A DNA stretch of 64,000 nt from Leptodontidium sp. MPI-SDFR-AT-0119 (taxonomy: Eukaryota; Ascomycota; Leotiomycetes; Helotiales; Leptodontidiaceae), in contig JAHLEZ010000008.1 in NCBI GenBank assembly GCA_020726505.1, positions 2,232,001 through 2,296,000 on the forward strand, in the 5' to 3' direction. The notes beneath the pieces were generated by a model. That model was not told the DNA's origin, searched no databases, and worked only from the letters and a program-made list of their open reading frames with translations. Position numbers and translations under genes: made by a program. Positions 48,312 through 59,366 of the stretch are shown here, one piece after another. Each line of letters opens with the position of its first letter. Positions within the stretch are counted from its first letter, which is position 1.

Positions 48312-48734
48312 TTTTGTGGGTATGTATTCGGTGTGTGAGATAGTGAATTATAGATAGATTGCTTCTGAGAAGTGATGAACTGGTTGATTGGTCTGGAATG
48401 GACTGGACTGAATTGTGAGTGACTGTCCTCGAGACTTTGAGAGGTAAGTGACTGACTGGCGCCACTCGAGGAATTATCAACTTCTCAAGGACACTGCGTG
48501 TATATTTGTGAGTCTTAAACATGCTTATATATCTCTTCCACACTCAAACGGAACATTTTTAACCTTTTGGATCCCAGTGGAGCGGAATTGAGAAGCGAGG
48601 CTTGGCCAGCGAATCCGGTGATAGGCTTCTGGTGGATCGCTCATTTAAACTGGAGATATACTCGCTTCGAGAGCCAGATTTGGGTGTTCTACTCCACTTC
48701 TGAGTGCACCGACAAAACGTTCCGTTTGAGTGTG

Positions 48735-48773
<39 letters not shown>

Positions 48774-49509
48774 GCAATAACCAGCAATACCGACAACAAA
48801 CAAACAAGTATCCGACTCGCCAAAGGGTAATAAGGATGTACGGTACATCAAAGTCAAGGTTCTTTGTTGGTTCATACAATATTCAACGACCATCCGAGTC
48901 TTTGACTCTTTTGGAAGAAATGTTCTTTAATCTGTTGACTTTTACGTCTGAACAAAGACTCGAGGTACGACTTTCTATTACGCTTCATCTGATGGATTGT
49001 AGTGCCATTGCATGGGTAGTAAAGACACTGATGGGATGATCCTCGCAGATCGCAGACTTAGATGGTTTTGTGGTCATGTGCTCAGCCAGCATTCGATTCA
49101 GCGACGGAGCAACATCCGAAGAGGGGCGTGCAACGAGAAAATATATTTGCTCGTAAATTCATGGAATTCCATCTCCGCATATTCTACCTCTCTAGTATGA
49201 AAAGTAATCCGAGTCTCCAGCCTCGATTTCAGATGCAAACAATCGCATAGCCACCAATAAGAACCTAAATTCGTGGTACTGCCCAGTACCACCATCCAAA
49301 GAACTCCCGTATCCCGTTTCCCGATCTATACGAACAGTCTAACTCAGTCCAAACCATGTATCTCTTACAAACCCTAATCGCCAAAAGTTACGCCATCGCT
49401 GCCGGGTCCCAGTCCCAGTATCGGATCGGTACCAATTCACCAAGTCGCCAAATGCGCCCTTCATCTCCAACCCCCTCCACACCATCCCCATCCTCAATTC
49501 CAAGCCCAA
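48312..49509. other. Intergenic, broken gene to small Cys-rich gene
   Basis: Contains a (TA)n microsatellite at 48741-48769 and no supported gene. Confidence 0.5.
48741..48769. repeat. (TA)n microsatellite
   Basis: About 14 TA units in uninterrupted tandem. Confidence 0.9.
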
Positions 49510-49779
49510 TCATCTCCTCCCCCTCTTCTTCGTCTTAACTCCAACGTTATGCTGCACCACCCCACCTCCCCCACCTCCAACAGGATCAGCATTATCCACG
49601 ACGTTGTTCCCGCGACCTTCAGGCATGGCACAGTCTTCACAGTCTTCGCCCATGCGGATAGTCTGCCAGATATGTTTCTTCTTGCAGGGTGTTTGGACTA
49701 GGCCGGCTTGGGAACAGTATTTTCCCAGGGCGTAGGTAACATGCTTGCAGTTGTAGATGTGTGTATACCAGTAGCACAT
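49510..49779 (-). CDS. Small Cys/His-rich protein, 89 aa
   Basis: Single-exon gene for an 89-residue protein. It begins MCYWYTHIYNCKHVTYALGK and continues KYCSQAG, then TPCKKKHIWQTIRMGEDCEDC. Six cysteines and several histidines in the first 53 residues (C-x8-C-x-H, then C, C and C-x2-C) suggest a small metal-binding fold. The last 35 residues are Gly-rich and end in a basic KTKKRGRR. There is no signal peptide, so it is probably intracellular. Short fungal proteins starting MCYW with this spacing are known to me as conserved hypotheticals; I know no function. Codon use and the compact cysteine pattern argue that it is real. Confidence 0.6.
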   Translation of the reverse strand: MCYWYTHIYNCKHVTYALGKYCSQAGLVQTPCKKKHIWQTIRMGEDCEDCAMPEGRGNNVVDNADPVGGGGGGVVQHNVGVKTKKRGRR

Positions 49780-51923
49780 CGTGAGGGGTTGTTGCTTGTT
49801 GATGGGTTGGTTGGTGTTTGGTGTGGTGGATGGGTGGTGCGAGTGACTCGGTCACGGGTGAGTATTCAACGTGATTTGAGAAGAGTTTATTGATGGTGTC
49901 TGTGTGTTAGGTGATATCTTGATCGAGTAATTGGAGCTTGAGCGTAGAAGTGATGATTGAAAGCTTGAAAGAGGCCGATCTGAAAGTCTCGTGTAGTTGT
50001 TGTTCAAGATTCAAGATATGACTGTCCTCACTCAGCGCGACAATGCCATCTTTATAAGAATCTCCCATCCGCCTCACAATCTCAAGATCGACGACCTCGC
50101 CACCCGGATGCCCACCCGGCGTGGCATCGATATGTGGAAAGCCATCTCTGGCCTCCACGGCAACGTTTCAGACAGCCCGGTCTTGTATCATTTGTGATAG
50201 CGTATCGATCGCAGCCCCAAATCTTTGGGAGCAAGGGGTCAGTTCAATTGAGTCCAAAAGCCGATTGTGCCTGATCGTAATGCATTGGCAGTGTTTGTTT
50301 GCTTTTTTTGTCCCTCCCTCCCTCCTGCCTTGCTTGCCGCCGGATTCGATTGTTGAGCCCAAAATGAGGCTCCGGTGTAACAAACGGAGCAGCAATAATT
50401 ATGTTCCACGTTCCGTTGGGAAAGAAATGAAGTCTGTCTCCTGGCAGAGGAGAGGCAGAGGGCAATCACTGGCTACTCTTACTTTCTTATGCTGCCTTCT
50501 GCCTTCTGCAAGGCAACGTGCCTGCTGGCCGGATCATTCCGTGGCAGTAGGGCTGCATAAAACAATAGGTAATGATTGGGAAGAAATGAAATATTGGAAA
50601 TACATAGACGACAACACGGCAGCTCGCCCGACAGACAGGCAGATAGATGAAGTTGGAAACGCAGAGAAAGAAGAAAAGCGATGTCTGTCTGCCTCCTCCC
50701 AACATGCAAACAGATAGAGGGAACTGCCTCATCTTGGCTGTGGAGCTTCCACATGTGACAGAAAGAAGAGCGTTTGTATTGCCCAAACGTGACTCAGTCC
50801 AACCCAACCTCGCTCCCAAATCCAATATCATAAGTCTCTCGTGGTCGCTGCGGCCACTTGGCCTCATGTAGGTACTCAACTGCTGTCGGATGCGTTGCAT
50901 ACGGTAAGGTAAAATCGATGACATAGACCGTATATGCGACCTCTCGTAAGGCCTTCTGGAATAGACGGTAGACGAAACAGTCCTCCTATCCGCGTGCGTG
51001 GAATTGCCTTCCTCTCGGGCCCCTGCCTCGTTTCACGACCTGAGTGAGGTTTATGGAGGTTCTCATCTCACGGCTGTCACACATCAAGGCGGTTTGCCGA
51101 ACAGGCGAATGAATGAACATCTACCGATGGAATTAGACAGCGGGAAGGGGGATGGATGCATATTTGAAGGGCGGAGGCAGCCAGGCAGGCATGATCGCGA
51201 TGTGAGGTGAGGTGAGGTGATGATGAGCTGGCAAAGTATTAGGACAAATCGAACCGACGGTCATGGCCGGGAAGAGGCTGCTACTTAAGGCGTGGTTTGG
51301 CCAAGACCCAATAGCCTTGAAAGTTTACCGATTGGTAGCCGTCAGTCGCTCAGGGAAAGCCCTGACTGGCCTGGATAGGGGCTGCACAATAGGGGACTGT
51401 GCTACCGAGTAGCCCAAGCGAAATGTCATTCCTCCTCAGTCACTCACTGAGTGTGAGACCAGGTCGGTGCCCAACACCACTCACTGCCAGCTTGCACAAG
51501 AAAACTGATTTATTTGCATTTCATTCCTTATTTTGAGAGACTATCTACCCGCTCGGTACAGCGTACGATGAGAACTTGCTTCGGAGGCAGAAACAGTGAG
51601 GAAGTGAGTCACAGATCTCCTGCGTACAAGTACAAGAAACGCGTGTTCATGGAAGGTGTTAGAGTAACTTCGAGGAAAGCAGCTGCTCAAGAGCTGTGCC
51701 TACCAAGATAGGGAATTACCACAACCAGAGAACCAGTTATCCCCTTGACTGATGTGGCCGAATCCGACCCAATTCACCATCTGAATGTTCCCGTCCGTTG
51801 CCAAGAAGCCAAATAAAAGAGGAAGGGAAAAGAGCAGAGAGAAAAGAACGCCATGCCAGCAACCTATCTAAAAACCCGTTCCGAATCTCAAATCTCGAAT
51901 ACTCCTACATAACTCCCATCCAC
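49780..51923. other. Intergenic, small Cys-rich gene to GW-rich protein gene
   Basis: Just over 2 kb. The minus frame at 49907-50158 (83 aa, starting MEARDGFPHIDATPGG) and the plus frame at 50121-50717 have no recognisable domain and are not called. GAGGT repeats near 51200-51220. Confidence 0.45.
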
Positions 51924-54606
51924 CTACGCATAATAACCATCCGTCTTGAACTTCAACTCAAGCAACTCGGCGTGAATCATGCGGCCAGTCCAGTTATAGA
52001 AGTCGGCCTGCATCTGAACCCACTTATGCTCACGATACTTCGACTCCAAGAACTCCAACTTGGTGCAGTCATCCTGGGACCAAGCTCCAGTGGGCAGAAG
52101 CTTGCCTCGCCACTGCTTACCTTGAATGAAGCCGCTTGGGTTGAAGTTTTTCCAGTTATTGAAATCTCCTCCATTATCTCCCTGGTTGAAACCACCAGAA
52201 TTGAAGTTGTTCGAGCTGTTGAATCCTCCTCCGCTATTTCCTTTGCCGAAGCCATTGTTGTTCGAGTTGTCGCCCCCTTGAATTATCTGGTTCTCATTAC
52301 CGGACTTATTCCAATAGTTGCCACCATTGTTGCTCGAATTGTTGCCTTGGCCCCACGAGTTGGCTCCATTTCCTGGGTTTTGGTCTGTGTTGTCTAGCTT
52401 CTTCCCGGAGTCTGAGGTACCACCATTCTTGAGATCGCTCCAGCTGGGTCTGGCGTTATCTTCAACTGGCAAATCAATATTCGAACCATTAACGTCGAAC
52501 CATCCGTTGTTGGCAGAGTCGGCAGGCTTGCTCCCAGACTCGGCTCCACCAGCGTTGCCATTACCATTGCCAAGCTCTGGGTGATAGAAAGGATCGTTGG
52601 CCGTGGGATCTGTAGCATTATCCTTTGAGGGATCGATGGTGACCCAATCAGTATTCGGAACAGGCCATCCACTCGAAGTCTTTGCATTTCCCGTGGTAGT
52701 GTTCGATGTATCCGGTTCTGCATTCCAAGAGTCATTGGCAGCATCCCAACCACTCCCGGAAGCGTCTGCATTGCCAGTCTTTGGTGAACCTCCTGAAGCT
52801 TGGCCTGTCGCGGTATCTGTAGAAGTGGCATTTTGGTTTGCATCCCATGAAGTAGCGTCATTGCCTCCCGAAGTAGTTGGTGATTTGTAAGGAACATAGG
52901 GAACGTAAGGGCCGAAGGAATCAAAGATTGTTGGGTTCGACGCAGTAATCTCGACCTCCTTTTCTTTCTTTTTATCTTGCTTGTTGCCCTCGTTCTTGTT
53001 ATTTTGCTTCTTGCCACTACCATTCTGCTTGTTTTGATTTTGTTGATCCTTGTTTCCTCCGGATTCATCTGCAGTCTTCCTGGAGTTGTCATTGTCCCAT
53101 CCCGAGTCAGCAGAGTTTCCTGTGTTATTGGCATTCGTATTGAATGAATCTCCCCAGCCTTGGTTGCCAGAATCTCCGCTCGTGCCATTGGTGTTGTCCC
53201 AGCCAGAATTTGTCTGGTCTCCAGAGGAGGTTTCTCCATTGGTATTGGAGTTGTTATTATCCGCAACGCCCCAGCCATTATCAGCTGCTCCACCAGAGTT
53301 GTCTCCATTCTTATTCGAGGTATCGGTGGCTCCCCAACCCTGATTGTCTCCATTGCCTCCCGAATTATCGGTTGTCTGGTTCGAGTCTTCGTTGTTCCAG
53401 TCACCAAGGCCACCGAGAAATCCATCATCACCTCCTCTGCTTGTGTTCTGCTTGTCTCCGCTCGAAGCTTCGTCCTTCTTCTCGGCTGGAACGTGATTTG
53501 TATTCTCGATGGTTTTGAAGCGGCCTTTGCAGAGGAATGGGTTGACTCCAATTTCCGACGCAATCTCCTTCCAAGATTTGTTCTGAGCTTTCATCTCCTT
53601 GAGCTTGGAATCCTGTTCGGATGTCCACTCGTGACCACCTTTCTTGCTCTTTCCATCCTCATCCTTCTTCTCACCCGAGTCCTTGTTGGTGCCAGAGTCC
53701 TTTTCCTTCTCAGCAGACTTGTCTTCTGTCTTGTCTTTTTCCTTTGCTTTCTCTTTCTCTTTGCCTTTTCCCTTCTCCTTGTCGTTTTCTTTTTCATTTC
53801 CCTTTTCCTTGGCCTTTTCCTTCGGCTTCTCTCCATCTCCCTCCTTGGCCTTTTTTGTGCTCTCACCTCCCTTGTCCTTCTTTCCATCGCCATCCTTCTT
53901 ATCCTTCTCTAAACCCTGCAGTTTCCTAGCTCGACGCTTCAAAGTCTTCTGCCACTTCTTGGAGAGCCACAATGGACCACGACCACAAGCGGCACAATCA
54001 GGCGTACACTTTTCACAAGCATACTCGCCGCGCCCCATATGAAACTCATCCTTCAACCAAGTTGAGCCTCGACCACAGGTATCGCACTCCATGAAACCAT
54101 ATTTCTCATGCATGTGCTTTTCCCAGAGACATTCCTCGTTGCAAATTGGACAATCGGGAGCGCACTTGATAGCAGACTTCTCGGGTTCGGGGCCGCAATC
54201 AGCGCAGACATCCTTCTTTTCCTTTGGCTTCTTGGACTCGGGTGGGGGTGTTTCCTTCTTCTTGGTAACCTTTGCAGGCTTTACGGGAACAGCTGGGATA
54301 GGATCTGGGGGTTCTTCATCATCCTGAAAATACTGTCAGCAGCCACGCCCAACCCAACGTTGACAAATCTCTGAGCTTCAAATTTGTGCCGCGACGGAAT
54401 TGAAAATTGACAGCGCATAGGGTAAGTAGACTTACGGTATCAACATCAAAGCTCTTGTGACTACCCTTGCTGGAAACTCGGCTTCCCAAGCTGGACGTAG
54501 TGCTGAGCGAGAGCAAAGAGCCACCCATGACCCAATTGGAGAAGGAGACCTCGACCTTGTGAGCCTTCTTGGGGGTTGTGCCTTTGCGACGTGAGGTAGA
54601 AGACAT
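51924..54606 (-). CDS. Cys-rich/Myb-like protein with GW-rich, Asn/Gly-rich disordered region
   Basis: Two exons, 54606-54436 and 54323-51924, encode 856 residues. Residues 1-57 are Ser-rich and basic. Residues about 97-172 form a cysteine cluster built from CxxC pairs (CADC, CAPDCPICNEEC, CDTCGRGSTW, CEKCTPDCAACGRGPLW), with two similar halves, probably zinc binding. A 100-residue Lys/Glu run (KEKGNEKENDKEKGKGKEK) follows. A SANT/Myb-like segment lies at about 288-329 (HEWTSEQDSKLKEMKAQNKS, WKEIASEIG, CKGRFKTI). Then comes about 450 residues rich in Asn, Gly, Ser and Asp with roughly nine GW motifs (NQGWGATD, DNGWGVAD, NQGWGDS, DSGWDND, GSGWDAA, SSGWPVP, NNGWFDV). The last 60 residues look like a second Myb-like helix set (GAWSQDDCTKLEFLESKYRE). 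Likely nuclear or in RNA granules; the role is inference. The start at 54606 precedes the only good donor in frame. Confidence 0.8.
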
Positions 54607-55747
54607 CTTTTCGGGCGTGGTAGGTGCAATTGAGTTTGTTTGGTGTGGGATTATTGCTTGCGTTGATGCAAGAGAGCGATGCAAGTCAGCGCGGCACGTC
54701 TGTGTGTTGTGAATAGCTAGAGGGTCAGATTGATTGCTCTGATTGCCTCCAGAGACAGTTGTTGAACTGATGAGATGCGTGAAATATGGATCGTTGACGC
54801 GATTGAGAATCTCTTCTTGAGGTTTTGACGGGGCTGGCGCAGGAGAGTAATGTTGTCGGATTGAGGCGATTGCGTAGCGTGGAGATTGAGAAAGCACGTC
54901 GTCAGGAGCAATTGAGTGATTGAGGGAATGTGGGAGCAAAGTGAAAGATGGTGGTAAGGTAGTGGTGTTGTCGAGAATGCTGGTTGATTGAAAGATTTGG
55001 AGATTTGTGCGACGACGAAATTGGGAGGTTGTTGACTTTTGAAGGTGAGGGGGATAAGCGAGATGCGGAAGTTCACCTTTGATGGAGGTCAGTGGTGCAC
55101 GTGAGAAAACTTCCTCTGGCATTACGTACCTACCTGGGCACGTAGGGCTCGCTCTGGGCTAGATATTTTATGCGTGAGGATCAGTCAAGGGGTGACAATA
55201 CTGTCTGAATGAGATTCCAACTGCTGTTGGATTAATATGAAGATGTTGAAATCACGACTGCTTTCAAGCAAGCTCCTAGCATTCTAGTCCACTACTCGCT
55301 GACAGGCATCTACTGCTTGAATACAATCCACAGAGGTCTGACCACAAATTCAACGATGTGCTAGAGATCTTACTATTTACTACAGGAATTCAAAGATAAG
55401 TAAACTTGTGGTCAAGGGCGTGAATCTCAGTAAATTTGTATGCTAACGCAGCAGAATGAATATGTTGCTTAGCCACAGTTTGAAAATTTCCTTGAAGAAA
55501 GATTGGCGTGTGATTGAGACTATCGAAGCACGAAGCACATCCCTAGATATTCCATCAGGAATTGACTCTTTGCACAACCACACCAAACTTAACCCACCTC
55601 CAATATCTCACACTACTCCCCCTCAACATTCTAGACCAATCCTAGCCCCAGCTCTAGCCCAATCCCAAGCTATCTCCCCTCTCATCCTCGCGGAAGCACC
55701 AACCCATGACCACCACGCGTCCTCTCCCATCCCCCCCCCCCCCCATA
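54607..55747. other. Intergenic, upstream of GW-rich protein gene
   Basis: Contains a long homopolymer C tract at about 55730-55744 next to the inverted-repeat element. A 267-aa minus frame overlapping the first exon extends upstream to 55122 but lacks protein-like features outside the exon. Confidence 0.5.
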
Positions 55748-56011
55748 CCCCCCTGGCTTGAATGTTAAATGTGAAGAAAACTGGACCGCGTGTGGGTAGT
55801 TTCTAGGGGTGTCTATCCAATAACTATACTGTTTTTGAGCCTTAGCCAGGGTTTTGAAGCTCTCTCGAACCTTCTACAGCCACCCTTACTTTTACAACAG
55901 GCCAATTTTTGGCTCGTGCTTCGGGATAGACAAGGACCTCTGACCACTCACACTTTGAATATCAAGCTTCTGGCCCGCAAAAGTTGACATTTAACATTCA
56001 AGCCAGGGGGG
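55748..56011. repeat. 264-bp element with 25-bp perfect terminal inverted repeats
   Basis: The left arm (55748-55772) and right arm (55987-56011) are exact inverted copies containing TGGCTTGAATGTTAAATGT preceded by six C. Outside the arms the homopolymers extend as poly-C on the left and poly-G on the right. The interior (about 214 bp) has no coding capacity. This is the structure of a MITE-like or foldback element. No target-site duplication was recognised because homopolymer tracts flank both ends. Confidence 0.75.
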
Positions 56012-56754
56012 GGGGGAGAGTAGTATGACGGTACGTAAGTACCACATGCACAATTCAGCATAAGCTTTTCGGCAGCGGCTGAACATGAAATGCTTATTTT
56101 TTTTTTGGAACCCCGGGGGGATGACAAGGATACGACGTTCGTTGCACCAACATATCTAATAATGGAAGGATCGGAAAGCGCAGCCGTCAATCCTAGTCTG
56201 CCGTTCAGCCTTTATTGGTTAGTTAATTTACCTAGCTTTGCTTTGCCGGATAGAATGCGGAGCGGGTAAGGTGTAGGAATACCGGGAAATTGTACGGTTT
56301 CAGGTGGCAAGGAAATATATTCCATAGAACAGTGTCGAATGCTCTGGTATTCCCCAAAAATTTCCTGGATTGGCAAGAAAAAATACAGGGCTGGACGAAC
56401 CCCTCCCGAAACCCCCTTTGGTACCCCTGTAAGTAGAGCATGAAGGGGGGAGGGGATGTGTGCCGTGAAAGTTTATTTGATTAGGACTTAGGACTTTGGT
56501 ACTTGGTAGGCTATCTGGGGTCTGGATTGGGGGAGGGACTTTCGCTCGCTGCGTGGCTTTGGAAAGGATTTGGGCTGGCGCCTGTGCACGTACTTGACTA
56601 GAAGGTTTGACTGCAAAGTATCGGATTTGAGCTGAATGGTTTACGAGACTTGTACTACTATAACGGGAATCAGTAGGTGTGATTCGGATGAACACCTTCC
56701 TTGTGGTTACTGATTATTTGGTCAAGGATCTGACCTACGTGGGGAGCCAAAAGG
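56012..56754. other. Intergenic, upstream of small secreted protein gene
   Basis: No gene supported. An A/T run lies near 56098-56107. Frames on the minus strand are short and without domains. Confidence 0.45.
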
Positions 56755-56760
56755 TATAAA
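56755..56760 (+). promoter_or_regulatory. Candidate TATA box of small secreted protein gene
   Basis: TATAAA in GGTATAAATA, 135 bp before the start codon. Motif and spacing only. Confidence 0.5.
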
Positions 56761-56889
56761 TATCGGCGAGTTTCCGCCTCCGAAGGAGATTTTTGGGAAG
56801 CAAATGATCTGAAGTCAAGGAAATTTCGGAAACCGATCTGATAGAAACTTCAAATTTCAAAAACAGTTCAGCAAATAGCAGAGGGAAAT

Positions 56890-57415
56890 ATGGCAATCAT
56901 GCCAAAACTATTCGGTGTCTTTGCACTTGCATTGCTGAGGTAGATAGTCCAATGCCTTTCCTCGAAGGTACTTTGCTGATCCAAAGAAGTCGATCCGCCC
57001 TCGCATCACCAGCACAAATCACCACAGCGCCAGAATACCCTCCCCACAGTACATTCACATCCTCCTGCTACTCGTACACCGAAACCGTCCCATTCACCGG
57101 CATCGGTCAGTTCCAGTCCCATCCCCTCCCACTCCCACTCCCACTCCCCTATCTCACCACGCTGCCAAACGTTTCGATACTAAAATCCAAGCAACAGTCC
57201 ACTGTCCCAAACTCACAGTCTGCGGACCTCATCCAGACTGCATCATCCAAGAGAAATCCATCATTGAAGTCCCATGTGCGAATGAGAAATGTACGCGTAC
57301 GCCGACCGTTACAGTGACTGCGAAGCCTAGTTGCCCGACTTGTCAGAAGGGGTGTGGGACGAGGGTTTTGTTAGAGACTGTCACGACTGGATGTCCTACT
57401 CTCAGTTCCTATTGA
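56890..57415 (+). CDS. Small secreted Cys-rich protein, 130 aa
   Basis: Three exons, 56890-56939, 56987-57105 and 57192-57415, give 130 residues. The N-terminus (MPKLFGVFALALL, then ALASPA) looks like a signal peptide with a cleavage site after Ala. The mature part has about twelve cysteines: SSCYSYTETV, HCPKLTVCGPHPDC, EVPCANEKCTRTPTVTVTAK, PSCPTCQKGCGT and TTGCPTLSSY. The CYSYT and TPTVTVT pattern recurs in fungal cell-wall-associated or secreted proteins. Both introns keep frame (phases 2 and 1), and the second donor is GTCAGT. A longer first-frame open reading of 121 aa at this locus ignores the introns and should not be used. Role unknown; candidate secreted effector or wall protein. Confidence 0.7.
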
Positions 57416-58469
57416 GTCTGAGGAGTGTTTGGCGGGGTGGGGATAATGTGTGGAGGGATGTGTTGAGAAATTCAGAGGACAGGTGGTGCGGTTTGTGATT
57501 TGAAGCTGGAAGGAGGTGAGGAGTGTTTAGAGATACTGGGAAAGTACTTTTCTTTTGGGAAAATAAACAGAGGGTTTTCAGGAATATACTGCAAGCCGCC
57601 AAGAACTGATGGTTTAGTCTTGCATGCTTGGGCCTGAAGTCGTCTCATTTGAAGTGATACACCGATGTCCAAGCAAACGATCTTTTAAACTGCAAGTTAA
57701 ACCCAAGAAGACCACACAGATAGTTAAATTTCCAGGAAAGCATGGGCTAAGAACTATTGCTATTGCATTTCTTGATAAATGATCTGATGAAAGCTGATGT
57801 GAAATCGTAACCTGAAGCAAGCTGAAGACACTCGTCCACAAAGTGCGGAAATAAGCCTCAAGCCGGATCAAACTGTCCAAAAATTAAACTCGAACAAATG
57901 GCAATGCTTTCTCAACGTTCGCCCCTCGCAATTCCAAGTATCAGGCAGACTTGCAACTTCGTACGGACGACTCGAAGGGTGAATCTTGTTTGATTAGTTA
58001 TTTGAATAAGTTTGTTCTAAATACAACCTACTGTAACGTAATCTCTTTGTTTCCTAATTATGAAGGTATGACTCCCTTCTTTGAAAACTTATCGATTCCT
58101 TTATTTCTTGTTTAAGAAGGTACAGCGTCTGAGTGTTAAAGACTCGCTAAAGAAGCCTAATTAAGACTAGCGTACTTCAGAACAGTCGAAGGAAACAGCC
58201 TATATATAAGAGTAGTTGCTTCCTTGAAATAGAAATCTTCGAAATCACCCTGGATTTCTTACTCAAGTCATATTCTATTCACCTGATCTCGTGAATCATC
58301 GCGATCGGCGACAAGAATTAGGTTTAGCGCAATATCACGTGATAGTCGAACCCCACTCCGCACCAAATCATTTTCCCAAATTCCCCGACGACCTCTTTCT
58401 CGAAACCAAAACGATAAACGCAAATCCTCACCATTAGAACCTCAACAATTCTACTGGAAGACTGTCATC
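57416..58469. other. Intergenic, upstream of ribosomal protein gene
   Basis: About 1 kb, AT-rich between 58.0 and 58.2 kb. A TATATATAAG at 58200-58209 lies 260 bp before the start codon. No gene supported. Confidence 0.45.
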
Positions 58470-59366
58470 ATGTCTAAAATCACAGTCGGTACGTTCCCAT
58501 AACGCCCCCATCCTCTGCTCCTCCTCGCGCATCCTCTCCATCCTCTCTTTGCACACGCCGTCACTGACAAAAGTTTACCACAGCCGGAGTGCGTACCAAC
58601 GTCCAACAACTCCTTGAGTACTCCCTCGAGACCAAGAAGAGAAACTTCCTCGAGACCGTCGAGCTCCAGATCGGCCTCAAGAACTATGACCCTCAACGTG
58701 ACAAGCGTTTCTCTGGAACCATCCGTCTCCCAGTCGTCCCCCGCCCTGGCATGAGCATCTGGTACGTCGAACCCAATCCCGCCCGCATACAAGGAGGAAT
58801 ACATACATGGATATACACAAGAAGCAGGAGCTAACGGTGGAATAGCATTCTCGGTGACCAGCATGATATCGATCGTGCGAAGCACGGTGGTGTCGACGCC
58901 ATGTCCGCTGATGACTTGAAGAAGCTCAACAAGAACAAGAAGCTCATCAAGAAGCTTGCTCGCAAGTATGATGCCTTCGTCGCTTCTGATACCCTCATCA
59001 AGCAAATCCCACGTCTCTTGGGTCCCGGTCTCTCCAAGGGTATGTTCTACCTCCCTCTTACCGTCCTCGTATCTGCGTTCGCAAATGCTAACATGTTCTC
59101 CAGCTGGTAAATTCCCAACCCCAGTCTCCCACAACGAGGATCTCAGCGCCAAGATCAACGAGGTCAAGTCCACCATCAAGTTCCAGTTGAAGAAGGTCTT
59201 GTGCATGGGTGTCGCTGTCGGAAACGTCGGAATGACCGAGGATCAATTGATCTCCAACATCATGTTGGCCATCAACTACCTCGTCTCTCTGTTGAAGAAG
59301 GGATGGCAAAACGTTGGAAGCTTGACTATCAAGGCTTCCATGTCTCCTCCCAAGCGCGTCTACTAG
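58470..59366 (+). CDS. RPL10A: 60S ribosomal protein uL1 (L10a)
   Basis: Component of the large ribosomal subunit L1 stalk, which moves with the E-site tRNA. Four exons, 58470-58488, 58584-58761, 58846-59039 and 59104-59366, encode 217 residues, exactly the eukaryotic length. The frame reads [94 protein letters not shown] and [16 protein letters not shown], a near-consensus uL1 protein. The first exon of only 19 nt is typical of fungal ribosomal protein genes. All splice borders are canonical. Codon use is strongly C-ending, as expected for high expression. Confidence 0.97.

Noticed and set aside
49907..50158. 83-aa minus-strand frame just upstream of the small Cys-rich gene
   Set aside because: Could be a small gene, but no conserved motif or supporting signal; left uncalled.
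50121..50717. 198-aa plus-strand open frame
   Set aside because: Composition changes abruptly along its length, no domain and no promoter-like context.
53160..54042. Plus-strand 250-aa and 132-aa hydrophobic Ser/Phe-rich frames
   Set aside because: Antisense shadow of the Lys/Glu-rich coding region of the GW-rich protein.
58451..59206. 251-aa minus-strand frame
   Set aside because: Antisense shadow of the ribosomal protein uL1 gene.
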